A stretch of DNA of 14,633 nt from Octadecabacter sp. (GCA_018500065.2 JAHBAO020000430.1:1-14633), one strand, 5' to 3'. Positions 6,845 to 13,789 are shown, numbered from the stretch's first letter. The notes: a model not told the origin generated them from the letters alone. A program made the numbers and translations.

Positions 6845-8218
6845 TTAGATTCCTTTGAGTGGATTAAGCGATGCGATTTCCCGCAGGCGCGCGCGAACAT
6901 TGGCGTCCGCGCCAAATCCGTAGCGTGCCCAACCCAAAGAGTCCATGCGAACTGCGCTGGTTTCAGATGTTCTTCCGGTCATTTCTAGCGCCTCAGCTTT
7001 GAACATCATCAACGTCGCAAGGAGGGCCGCATTTTCATGGGCCGCAGCGATTGGCATCGCGTTGTCCACAAGGTTCAGCACCGTTGCTCCATCGCCCGCA
7101 GACAGGGCAAAGGCGGCCAGTTGGACAGAAACATGCGCTGCATGCAGGCGGGTTTCGGATGAGCGGTTATAGATGCGTAGGGCTTCGTTGAATGCGGCGA
7201 GCGCGACATCGCTGTTATAACCGACGTTCAGGCGGCCAAAAGCATAATGGGCAAATCCATCGCGAGGGCCATCCCAGTTCATTGCACCAGCAAGGCTCAC
7301 TGCCTGTAGCGCTGCATTGCGGCGGCGGTTGCCAGAGGATCCAGCGGTCAGCGCAGTTTCGATATTTTCAATCCAATTGCGCGTGGTGTCGTTGCGTGGC
7401 CGTGCCGTACGGCTGTCACCTGCAGGGTTGAGACGCGACAGGACCGGATCAAGGCGCGCGGCCACTTCGCCGCGTGACATACCGTTGCGCAGGGCAGGGT
7501 CGTAATAGGCCCGCAGGATCAGCATATCGAACGAGGTCAGAACTGCATGAATGTTGTCGTCGTTGAATACAGAATCCGACAAACGGTATAAATCGTTAAG
7601 CGGGCCGAGGGCTTGCGCGAGCTCTTCGTGCAAACAATCGCGGATTTCTTGAGGCGCTACATCGGATGGCACGAACACAGCCGCACGGTCGCGGCGCTCT
7701 AATGTTGTCCAGTCCACAGTCGGCGTGCGGCGCACGGTTTTGAATTCTTCCCAAGACGAAACGCGCGGCACAACGAAACAGGCCGCACGTGGCACGGCTG
7801 CGTTCAAGACTAAACGCGGGATGGCTTCGACGGTGATAGATGCGGTTTCAGCGCCCGTCATGAAGATGTCGATGTCAGCTTCGTTGCGCAGGCGGCCAAG
7901 CAGGGCACGCAAGTCAGGTGTCAGGCTTGGGGGAATATCGCCCGTAACGCGCACCGAAATCGGCGCTTCAAAACGGGTAAGACGTGCCACAGGGCGACCA
8001 CTTTCCATACGGAACGCGAGGTCCATAAAATCTTTGCCGATTTCGCGGTTAGACCGCGTCGGTGTGTTCACGCGACTGCCAGCGAAGGACCGCATAGGCG
8101 GCAAACTGTCTTGCAGACCCATTGTGCGGGTCGGCAGGGTCGGGGATTGGGGCACAGGGGTACAAGCGGTCATAAACATGACCGACAAAGCCAAAAGGCG
8201 ACGCAACGTACGGTTCAT
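6845..8218 (-). CDS. DUF2927-like lipoprotein with helical-repeat C-terminal half
   Basis: The 457-residue protein begins MNRTLRRLLALSVMFMTAC, a lipoprotein signal with the lipobox MTAC and acylated Cys19, so it is probably anchored in the envelope. After a Pro/Ser-rich linker, residues about 60-245 match what I recall of DUF2927: DLAFRMESGRPVARLTRFE, then RDCLHEELAQALGPLNDLYRL (His197, Glu198, Glu199), then DSVFNDDNIH. The HEE motif recalls a peptidase helix, but it is not HExxH. Residues about 290-457 are Ala-rich helices resembling TPR-like repeats, suited to protein contacts. ATG 8218 is preferred to a GTG at 8230 because GGGGA precedes it and it overlaps the small ORF stop (ATGA). It is followed by the membrane protein and vWA genes, so it may dock or regulate the MoxR/vWA machine. 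Confidence 0.85.
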   Translation of the reverse strand: MNRTLRRLLALSVMFMTACTPVPQSPTLPTRTMGLQDSLPPMRSFAGSRVNTPTRSNREIGKDFMDLAFRMESGRPVARLTRFEAPISVRVTGDIPPSLTPDLRALLGRLRNEADIDIFMTGAETASITVEAIPRLVLNAAVPRAACFVVPRVSSWEEFKTVRRTPTVDWTTLERRDRAAVFVPSDVAPQEIRDCLHEELAQALGPLNDLYRLSDSVFNDDNIHAVLTSFDMLILRAYYDPALRNGMSRGEVAARLDPVLSRLNPAGDSRTARPRNDTTRNWIENIETALTAGSSGNRRRNAALQAVSLAGAMNWDGPRDGFAHYAFGRLNVGYNSDVALAAFNEALRIYNRSSETRLHAAHVSVQLAAFALSAGDGATVLNLVDNAMPIAAAHENAALLATLMMFKAEALEMTGRTSETSAVRMDSLGWARYGFGADANVRARLREIASLNPLKGI

Positions 8219-8394
8219 GTGGTTCCCCACAGTCTCGCACGACCAGATGGGCCGTAAGGATCAATACCAGAGGGATCAACGCAATCTGCGCTGGCCTTAA
8301 TAAAGGTCAGTTCTTCGGTCCGCATCTTACGCGCCCGGACATCTTCGGTCCGTGACTTACGATGCGTTGAGACCGGCATTTTTGCCTTGGTCAA
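8215..8394 (-). CDS. Probable small basic protein (59 residues), TTG start
   Basis: This frame starts at TTG 8394 seven bases after AGGAG (8402-8406), and its TGA overlaps the ATG of the lipoprotein gene by four bases (ATGA). A weaker alternative start is ATG 8379. The product begins TKAKMPVSTHRK and contains a near-duplicated ten-residue unit: RKSRTEDVRA followed by RKMRTEELTF. It ends in a Gly/Pro-rich tail containing one Cys. It has no signal peptide or membrane segment. I do not recognise a family. Support comes from the strong ribosome binding site and the precise stop/start overlap, both typical of real genes in this cluster. It could instead be a leader peptide whose translation feeds ribosomes into the lipoprotein gene. 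Confidence 0.55.
   Translation of the reverse strand: MTKAKMPVSTHRKSRTEDVRARKMRTEELTFIKASADCVDPSGIDPYGPSGRARLWGTT
8312..8361. repeat. Pair of 20-base direct repeats, 30-base period
   Basis: TCTTCGGTCCGnnnCTTACG occurs at 8312-8331 and again at 8342-8361, with 17 of 20 bases shared. The 30-base period keeps the reading frame, so on the minus strand it encodes the two RKxRTE(D/E) units of the small ORF. It is a duplication inside the gene or a paired nucleic-acid site. Confidence 0.7.
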
Positions 8395-8411
8395 CTTTGC
8401 TCTCCTTTTAA

Positions 8412-8440
8412 CTCAGTCCTGAACCTGCCAGCGGACTGAG
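8412..8440 (-). promoter_or_regulatory. 5' leader hairpin ahead of the small ORF
   Basis: CTCAGTCC (8412-8419) and GGACTGAG (8433-8440) are a perfect 8-base inverted repeat with a 13-base spacer. On the minus strand it ends a few bases before the AAAGGAG ribosome binding site of the small ORF. It could be a leader structure affecting translation of the operon, or a dyad operator. No T-run follows, so it is not a standard terminator. Confidence 0.4.
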
Positions 8441-8533
8441 GCCCGAGTTGGTGCGAAATTGGGCAATTCCGCGACGCAACGTAAGACACGTTAGTTAAAA
8501 GGGATTTAGGGGGGGCTTTGCGCTACAAATCTT

Positions 8534-8563
8534 CACACGGCGCGCAAATGGCGGCGCGGTGTG
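8534..8563. repeat. Imperfect GC-rich inverted repeat
   Basis: CACAC-G-GCGC (8534-8543) pairs with GCGC-G-GTGTG (8554-8563) around a ten-base loop, with one internal G/G mismatch. It could be part of a transcript leader, a small RNA, or an operator. No flanking T-run is visible on either strand. Confidence 0.35.
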
Positions 8564-8620
8564 ATTCAAAAGACTCAATAGGTTAGTAGGCATTGTTGAT
8601 GTTGGCACAAGATGTGGGAT

Positions 8621-8642
8621 CAGACCTTCTTCTGAAGGTCTG
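8621..8642 (-). terminator. Candidate terminator or 3'-end hairpin of moxR
   Basis: CAGACCTTC (8621-8629) and GAAGGTCTG (8634-8642) form a perfect 9-base-pair stem with a four-base loop. It lies 29 bases beyond the moxR stop codon, the right place for a transcript end or a stabilising 3' hairpin. The sequence after it on the minus strand (ATCCCACATC) has no U-tract, so intrinsic termination would be weak. Confidence 0.4.
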
Positions 8643-8671
8643 GATTCAAAGTTTCTGGGAAAATTTGGGTG

Positions 8672-9511
8672 CTAGCGTTGGCCGCGGGCCATAAACGCCA
8701 AACGCTCAAACAAATGCACATCCTGTTCGTTCTTCAACAATGCGCCATGCAACTTGGGTAGGGCAGACGCACCATCGCGTTTCAGGTCGTCTGCGGTCAG
8801 GTCTTCTGCCAGCAACAACTTTAGCCAATCCAGTACTTCAGATGTGCTCGGCTTCTTCTTGAGCCCTTGCTGGTCACGCACCTCGTAAAATTGCGTCAAC
8901 GCGGTCGTTAATAGAGCGTCTTTGATTCCGGGGTGGTGGACCTCCACGATCTTGCGCATCGTGTCGATGTCGGGAAAGCGGATGTAGTGAAAGAAACAGC
9001 GGCGCAAAAACGCGTCGGGCAGTTCTTTTTCGTTGTTGGAGGTTATGATCATGATCGGGCGTTGCTTTGCCTTTACGGTCTGGCCAGTTTCGTAAACGTG
9101 GAATTCCATCCGGTCGAGTTCTTGCAAAAGATCATTGGGGAATTCGATGTCGGCTTTGTCGATCTCGTCAATTAACAGCACGACACGGCCATCAGCCTCG
9201 AATGCCTGCCAAAGTTTGCCGCGTTTGATGTAGTTGGCGACATCGTTGACCTTTTCGTCCCCAAGCTGACTGTCACGCAATCGGCTTACGGCGTCATATT
9301 CATACAGGCCTTGTTGGGCTTTGGTCGTGGATTTGATATGCCACTCGATCATCGGCAGCCCCAGCGCCGCACTCACCTGCCGCGCGAGTTCGGTTTTTCC
9401 AGTGCCGGGTTCGCCTTTTACCAACAGCGGGCGCTCAAGCGTGACGGCGGCGTTGACCGCGACCGTTAAGTCGTCTGTTGCGACGTATGAATCTGTTCCG
9501 GTAAAACGCAT
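8672..9511 (-). CDS. MoxR-type AAA+ ATPase
   Basis: This is a compact AAA+ ATPase of the MoxR class, 279 residues from ATG 9511. Walker A is GEPGTGKT (33-40) and Walker B is VVLLIDEIDKAD with DEID at 115-118. Sensor 1 lies in ITSNNEKELPDAFLRRC (156-172), whose paired arginines are arginine-finger candidates. A helical lid follows. MoxR proteins remodel or activate partners together with vWA-domain proteins; the likely partner here is the CoxE-like protein at 5487-6671. The start at 9511 (MRFTGTDSYVATDD) is preferred to ATG 9529, which has no ribosome binding site and adds six residues outside the conserved block. The gene is divergent from dksA and heads the same-strand series leading to the lipoprotein and vWA genes. 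A 277-base gap separates it from them. Confidence 0.93.
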   Translation of the reverse strand: MRFTGTDSYVATDDLTVAVNAAVTLERPLLVKGEPGTGKTELARQVSAALGLPMIEWHIKSTTKAQQGLYEYDAVSRLRDSQLGDEKVNDVANYIKRGKLWQAFEADGRVVLLIDEIDKADIEFPNDLLQELDRMEFHVYETGQTVKAKQRPIMIITSNNEKELPDAFLRRCFFHYIRFPDIDTMRKIVEVHHPGIKDALLTTALTQFYEVRDQQGLKKKPSTSEVLDWLKLLLAEDLTADDLKRDGASALPKLHGALLKNEQDVHLFERLAFMARGQR

Positions 9512-9703
9512 AAGTGGCCTGTTCGTCATGAATTTCTATGATGTTAACGGTATCATCCCATTGCGCGGCTTCAACCCATGAATAGTTGATCTACTAAGGG
9601 GGTGACAGCATGCGCATGAGGGGGTAAAGGAAGCGCAAAGGGGGGGATATTAGTGTCAAACGAGCGAAATTCATCCACGTCGACCACCTCTAAGGGAGCG
9701 AAA
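9512..9703. promoter_or_regulatory. Divergent promoter region between moxR and dksA
   Basis: The 192 bases between the two divergent starts must drive both genes. Short dyads (GTTAAC inside ATGATGTTAACGGTATCAT near 9540-9556, and TGCGCA near 9611) and G-rich patches are visible, but no clear sigma-70 boxes. AAGGGAG at 9692-9698, five bases before ATG 9704, is the dksA ribosome binding site and decides its start over an in-frame GTG at 9653. Confidence 0.4.
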
Positions 9704-10126
9704 ATGAAGGCAGAAATATTTTTGCCGGACGATTATGTTCCGGCTGATTCCGAACCATTCATGAACGACAAACAGGTGGAATATTTCCGCCGCAAGTTGA
9801 TGAACTGGCGCGGTGAAATCCTTGAAGACAGTCGCGACACCATTGAGGCGATGAAGGATGGCACACGTAACATCCCTGATGTTGCCGACCGCGCGTCTGA
9901 GGAAACGGATCGGTCGTTGGAGTTGCGCACGCGCGACCGCGAGCGCAAGCTTGTCGCCAAGATTGATGGGGCCCTGCGCCGTATCGATGAAGGTGAGTTC
10001 GGGTACTGCAGCGTGACGGGCGACCCGATCAGCCTTAAGCGCCTAGATGCGCGCCCCATCGCGACCATGAGCCTTGAAGCGCAAGAGCGCCACGAGCGTC
10101 GTGAGAAAATTCATCGCAACGACTGA
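9704..10126 (+). CDS. dksA: DksA-type RNA polymerase-binding regulator, single-cysteine form
   Basis: The 140-residue protein binds the RNA polymerase secondary channel and, with ppGpp, adjusts transcription of rRNA and amino-acid genes. A coiled coil spans about residues 23-95, with the tip motif DVADRA giving the required Asp59, Asp62 and Ala64. The C-terminal globular domain follows EGEFGYC. The four zinc cysteines of E. coli DksA correspond here to Cys102, Thr105, Ser123 and Ala126, so only one Cys remains and zinc binding is unlikely. The single-Cys form studied in Rhodobacter sphaeroides is functional. ATG 9704 is chosen by its AAGGGAG site and the family-typical MKAEIFLPDDY start. The flavin monooxygenase gene follows after 21 bases and may be co-transcribed. 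Confidence 0.93.
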   Translation: MKAEIFLPDDYVPADSEPFMNDKQVEYFRRKLMNWRGEILEDSRDTIEAMKDGTRNIPDVADRASEETDRSLELRTRDRERKLVAKIDGALRRIDEGEFGYCSVTGDPISLKRLDARPIATMSLEAQERHERREKIHRND

Positions 10127-10147
10127 AACGACTGATAGGGACTTACC

Positions 10148-11293
10148 TTGCAAGATCGTGAAACAGAATTCAGCGGCGGCTCCAACAGGGGCCGCCGCAT
10201 TTGTATTATTGGTGGCGGTATTGGCGGGCTGACGGCGGCGCTGGCCTTTGCGCGCAGTGGCGCTGAGGTGGAATTACACGAACAAGCCCCCGCGTTCACA
10301 GAAGTCGGGGCAGGTTTGCAGATCACGCCCAATGGCGCACGCGCGCTTGAAGCTTTGGGGCTGGGTGGCGCACTTGCCGCGGCAGGTATCGCCGCGCTGG
10401 CCGTGGAGCCGATGGACGCGATTTCGGGCCGCGCAGTCACCCGGTTTGATCTGACGGGGCTGGCAAAACCGCCGTATCGGTTCTTCCATCGTGCTGATCT
10501 GATTGCTGTTCTTGTCGAAGGCTGTCGACAGGCGGGTGTTGTTCTTCGTCTTGGCTCGAAGGTGAATACGGCTGATTTGGACGCTGATCTGGTGGTCGGG
10601 GCCGAAGGTATCCATTCGCAAACACGTACGGCATTGAACGACGTGCAACAGCCATTCTTTACAGGGCAGGTTGCGTGGCGTGCCTTGGTGGACGCACCGG
10701 ACGCTGACCCTGTGGCGCGTATCTGGATGGCGCCCGGACGCCATGTTGTGACCTATCCGGTATCTGGTGGGCGGTTGAACGTTGTTGCTGTGCAAGAACG
10801 TCAGCAGTGGGCTGCTGAAGGGTGGGCGCACCAAGATGAGGCAGGCAATTTGCGCCAAGCGTTTCGCAATACATCTGGCCGCTTAACCGGTATCTTGGGG
10901 CAGGTGGATGAGGTACACCTTTGGGGGTTGTTCCGCCATCCGGTGGCTGAAACTTGGGGGCGCGACGGGGTTTGTATTCTTGGGGATGCAGCACACCCGA
11001 CGTTGCCGTTTTTGGCGCAGGGCGCGAACTTGGCGATTGAAGATGCGTTCGTTTTGGCACGGTGTTGTCGTGACGCGGATGATATCGAGGCGGCGTTGAA
11101 ATCTTATGAAGCCTTACGCAAACCCCGTGTTACCCGCGCAATCAACGCAGCGAACGCGAATGCGCGCAAGTATCACCTGTCAGGTGGTGCGCGAACTTTG
11201 GCGCATACAGCCTTGAAAGTTATGGGAAAAGTTGCGCCCAATGCGTTCATGAACCGCATGAATTGGCTTTATGGGCATGACGTCACCAAATAG
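10148..11293 (+). CDS. FAD-dependent monooxygenase, salicylate hydroxylase/UbiH-like
   Basis: The 381-residue protein is a group A flavoprotein monooxygenase. The Rossmann GGGIGG is at 22-27, with Glu45 ending the second strand to hold the ADP ribose. GAEGIHSQTR (151-160) is the DG-type motif, with Glu in place of the common Asp, and GDAAHP (279-284) binds FAD and is followed by QGANLAIEDA. Such enzymes use NAD(P)H and O2 to hydroxylate aromatic rings; the substrate here cannot be told. Translation seems to start at TTG 10148, behind AGGGA at 10137-10141, with no in-frame ATG before the FAD motif. It follows dksA by 21 bases, and its stop lies one base from the convergent xthA stop, with no room for a terminator. 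Confidence 0.9.
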   Translation: MQDRETEFSGGSNRGRRICIIGGGIGGLTAALAFARSGAEVELHEQAPAFTEVGAGLQITPNGARALEALGLGGALAAAGIAALAVEPMDAISGRAVTRFDLTGLAKPPYRFFHRADLIAVLVEGCRQAGVVLRLGSKVNTADLDADLVVGAEGIHSQTRTALNDVQQPFFTGQVAWRALVDAPDADPVARIWMAPGRHVVTYPVSGGRLNVVAVQERQQWAAEGWAHQDEAGNLRQAFRNTSGRLTGILGQVDEVHLWGLFRHPVAETWGRDGVCILGDAAHPTLPFLAQGANLAIEDAFVLARCCRDADDIEAALKSYEALRKPRVTRAINAANANARKYHLSGGARTLAHTALKVMGKVAPNAFMNRMNWLYGHDVTK

Positions 11294-11294
11294 A

Positions 11295-12095
11295 TCAGGC
11301 GTCGAGGTCTACCCAGACAGGCACGTGGTCGGACGGTTTTTCTTTGCCGCGAACGTCGCTTTCGATCCAGCAGTCCTTCAATAGGTCAGCGCATTGATTT
11401 GACAGCAAAAAATGGTCGATACGAATGCCGTCATTGCGATCCCAGGCGCCAGCTTGATAGTCCCAGAATGAATAATGGCCCGCACCTTGATGGCAGGCGC
11501 GAAACGCTTCTGTGAAACCTAAGTTCAAGAGGCGGCGAAACGCGGCGCGACTTTCGGGGCGAAACAAAGCGCCGTCAGCCCATGCTTGCGGGCGCTTCGC
11601 GTCTTCTGGTTGCGGGATTATGTTGTAATCTCCGGCCATTAGGAAGGGTTCTTCAAGTAACATCAGCGCTTCGGCGCGGGCCTTTAGGCGTTCCATCCAG
11701 CGCAGTTTGTAGTCGTATTTCGGGCCAGGTGCAGGGTTGCCGTTGGGCAGGTACAACCCGCACACGCGCACGGCTTTTTCACCGATCACAGTGGCCTCAA
11801 TGTAGCGGGCCTCAATGTCATCGACACCTTCACGGCCCGCACCCTCGGCGTCTGGCAAGCCGCGCGTGATGTCTTCGAGGGGGAGTTTGGACAGGATCGC
11901 GACGCCGTTGAAGCCTTTTTGCCCATGTGTTTCAACGGTGTACCCGAGGTTTTCAAAGTGTTCGCGCGGGAAGCCCTCGTCGACGGACTTGATTTCTTGT
12001 AGCAGCGCGACATCGGGTTTGGAGGCTTCCAACCAGTCCGTCAACGCGCCGATGCGGGCCTTAACGCCGTTGATATTGAATGTCGCGATTTTCAT
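11295..12095 (-). CDS. xthA: Exodeoxyribonuclease III (AP endonuclease)
   Basis: The 266-residue protein is an ExoIII/Xth-type endonuclease/exonuclease/phosphatase fold enzyme that incises abasic sites and degrades duplex DNA 3' to 5' in base excision repair. Catalytic motifs are complete: FNING (6-10), LQEIK with Glu34, NGVAILSK (63-70), YLPNGN with Tyr115, GDYN with Asp156 and Asn158, RIDHFLLS with Asp227, and SDHVPV with Asp256 and His257. The length is normal for the family. The ATG at 12095 begins MKIATFNINGVKARI, as expected. It lies 106 bases downstream of erpA on the same strand; that gap holds a TGCACG/CGTGCA dyad (12125-12130/12141-12146) but no clear terminator. Confidence 0.95.
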   Translation of the reverse strand: MKIATFNINGVKARIGALTDWLEASKPDVALLQEIKSVDEGFPREHFENLGYTVETHGQKGFNGVAILSKLPLEDITRGLPDAEGAGREGVDDIEARYIEATVIGEKAVRVCGLYLPNGNPAPGPKYDYKLRWMERLKARAEALMLLEEPFLMAGDYNIIPQPEDAKRPQAWADGALFRPESRAAFRRLLNLGFTEAFRACHQGAGHYSFWDYQAGAWDRNDGIRIDHFLLSNQCADLLKDCWIESDVRGKEKPSDHVPVWVDLDA

Positions 12096-12201
12096 GGATC
12101 AGCCCCCGAATTGTAGGGATGTTTTGCACGTCAAATCCGCCGTGCACAACCCGTTCACATTGCGCACACATCCCGTACAGAGCCGGTATGTACACTTTGG
12201 C

Positions 12202-12528
12202 TTACATCGAGAAGCTTACACCACACCCGCACGAACTACTGGCATTGGGGTTTTCAATCACAAACCGCGCGCCGATCAGTTCCTCAGTAAAATCAATTGT
12301 CGCGTCTGTCAGAAACGGCAGGGACACTGTGTCGATGATCACCTTTTCGCCGGACCCTTCGAGGACGAGATCTTCGTCTTTGGGCGCGTCGAGGTCAATT
12401 TCATATTCAAAACCGGAACAACCGCCGCCCTTAACGCCAATGCGTAGGGCTTTGCCGCTGGCGTTGGCACCGATTTCGGCCAAACGTTCAAATGCGCGGA
12501 CGGTCACTTTGGGGGGCAGGGTCAACAT
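12202..12528 (-). CDS. erpA: A-type iron-sulfur carrier, ErpA/IscA family
   Basis: The 108-residue protein delivers Fe-S clusters to apo-enzymes. The three conserved cysteines of A-type carriers are present: Cys37 in GGGCSGF, and Cys100 and Cys102 in SSCGCGVSFSM at the C terminus. ATG 12528 (MLTLPPKVTVRAFERL) is chosen because the family begins near here and AAGG lies about nine bases ahead; a longer frame to 12588 would run into the divergent promoter region of dgt. The dgt and argS genes on the other side follow an order common in Rhodobacteraceae. The exact paralogue (ErpA, IscA or SufA) cannot be settled by eye; ErpA fits best by context, being outside any suf operon. Confidence 0.9.
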   Translation of the reverse strand: MLTLPPKVTVRAFERLAEIGANASGKALRIGVKGGGCSGFEYEIDLDAPKDEDLVLEGSGEKVIIDTVSLPFLTDATIDFTEELIGARFVIENPNASSSCGCGVSFSM

Positions 12529-12613
12529 GATTGCAGCCTTTAGGTTGGGCGTTGATGCCAATATAGGGGGGGGAGGCCCGTGCAGCAAGACATGCGCACA
12601 AGTAAGATGAGGC

Positions 12614-12631
12614 GCGACAAGGCAGTGTCGC
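12614..12631. repeat. Short inverted repeat upstream of dgt
   Basis: GCGACA (12614-12619) and TGTCGC (12626-12631) form a perfect 6-base dyad with a six-base spacer, about 20 bases before the dgt start, in the divergent erpA/dgt promoter region. It may be an operator or leader hairpin; such a short dyad could also be chance. Confidence 0.3.
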
Positions 12632-12652
12632 CGCGAATTGATTGGGACAGAG

Positions 12653-13789
12653 ATGACAGCAGCGTATGCGTGCAGTCCGGTGCAAAGCCGTGGGCGGTTG
12701 TATCCGGAAGACGAAAGCGAGTTTCGCTCGCCGTTTCAGCGGGACCGCGACCGGATTATTCATGCGTCGGCGTTTCGCCGACTGAAACATAAGACCCAAG
12801 TGTTCGTTGAGCATGAGGGCGATTATTTTCGCACGCGGCTGACGCATTCTATTGAAGTGGCGCAAGTGGCGCGCACGATTTCGGGCGTTTTGGGTTTGAA
12901 TGCAGAACTGACCGAGGCCGTGGCCTTGGCCCACGACCTTGGCCACACGCCGTTTGGACATACGGGTGAAGATGCTTTGTCAGAGTTGATGCAGCCCTAC
13001 GGCGGGTTTGATCACAACGCCCAAGCGATCCGGATTGTCACCTCGCTAGAGCGTCATTATGCGGAATGGGACGGGCTGAATCTGACCTGGGAGACGTTAG
13101 AGGGCATTGCCAAGCATAACGGGCCAGTGAATGCGCCGGTGCCTTATGCGCTGGAAGAATATAACGCACGGTACGATCTTGAGTTGGGCACCCACGCGAG
13201 CGCTGAGGCGCAAGTCGCGGCGTTGTCTGACGATATTGCCTACAATCACCACGACATTCATGACGGATTGCGGGCCGAACTTTTTGGTACGGATGATTTG
13301 TTGCAGCTGCCCATCGTTGGCGATTGCTTTCGCGAGGTGGATGCAAAGTATCCGGATTTGAATTATTACCGTCGCCGCCATGAAGCGTTGCGGCGGTTTT
13401 TTGGCGTGTTGGTGGAGGATGTCATTGCCGTCAGCCGCACCAACCTTGAGGTTTTGGGCCCCAAGACCTGCGCGGATATTCGCGGAGCAGGGCGGATGAT
13501 GGTACAGTTTTCGCCAGCCCTTTGGGCGGATCTTAAGGTGGTGCGTAAGTTTCTGTTTAAACAGATGTATCGCGCGCCAAGCGTGGTGAAAATGCGGACC
13601 GAGGTGACGCAAGTTGTCGAGGACCTGTTCCCACTGTTCATGGCTGACCCAAGCCATTTGCCAAAGCAATGGCGCAAGGATGTGGCCGATGCGAATGGGG
13701 AAACCGCGCTGGCGCGGATTGTATCGGACTACATTTCGGGGATGACGGACCGCTTTGCTTTGGAAACCCACGCGCGGCTGGTGGGGTAG
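12653..13789 (+). CDS. dgt: dGTPase-like deoxynucleoside triphosphate triphosphohydrolase
   Basis: The 378-residue HD-domain protein hydrolyses dNTPs to deoxynucleoside and triphosphate, affecting dNTP pools and mutation rate. HD-fold metal ligands are visible: His65 in RLTHSIEVAQVA, His94-Asp95 in ALAHDLGHTPFGH, and the pair Asp193/Asp194 in LSDDIAYNHHD. The N-terminal block RSPFQRDRDRIIHASAFRRLKHKTQVF is a strong family signature. It is shorter than E. coli Dgt (about 505 residues) and matches the shorter class named deoxyguanosinetriphosphate triphosphohydrolase-like, so substrate preference may be broader than dGTP. ATG 12653 (MTAAYACSP) is chosen over an in-frame TTG at 12638. The argS gene follows after 77 bases, probably in the same transcript or with its own promoter. 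Confidence 0.93.
   Translation: MTAAYACSPVQSRGRLYPEDESEFRSPFQRDRDRIIHASAFRRLKHKTQVFVEHEGDYFRTRLTHSIEVAQVARTISGVLGLNAELTEAVALAHDLGHTPFGHTGEDALSELMQPYGGFDHNAQAIRIVTSLERHYAEWDGLNLTWETLEGIAKHNGPVNAPVPYALEEYNARYDLELGTHASAEAQVAALSDDIAYNHHDIHDGLRAELFGTDDLLQLPIVGDCFREVDAKYPDLNYYRRRHEALRRFFGVLVEDVIAVSRTNLEVLGPKTCADIRGAGRMMVQFSPALWADLKVVRKFLFKQMYRAPSVVKMRTEVTQVVEDLFPLFMADPSHLPKQWRKDVADANGETALARIVSDYISGMTDRFALETHARLVG

Larger units (their letters stand above)
8395..8671. other. Intergenic region between moxR and the small ORF
   Basis: No convincing protein-coding frame was found in these 277 bases on either strand. The region holds three inverted repeats (8412-8440, 8534-8563, 8621-8642), a G-run near 8509-8515 and a CTAA/TTAG-rich patch near 8490-8507. 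It probably contains the end of the moxR transcript and a promoter for the downstream lipoprotein-vWA operon, but I cannot name convincing -35/-10 boxes. Confidence 0.5.

Noticed and set aside
5997..6848. Long open frame on the plus strand (283 codons)
   Set aside because: It is antisense to the vWA and small membrane protein genes; it is a by-product of codon bias in GC-rich DNA.
9653..9703. N-terminal extension of DksA from a GTG start
   Set aside because: The 17 extra residues are Ser/Thr-rich and outside the family, while ATG 9704 has a strong AAGGGAG site and the typical MKAE start.
12123..12148. Dyad between erpA and xthA as a terminator
   Set aside because: Six-base stem with a ten-base loop and no T-run on the minus strand; too weak to call.
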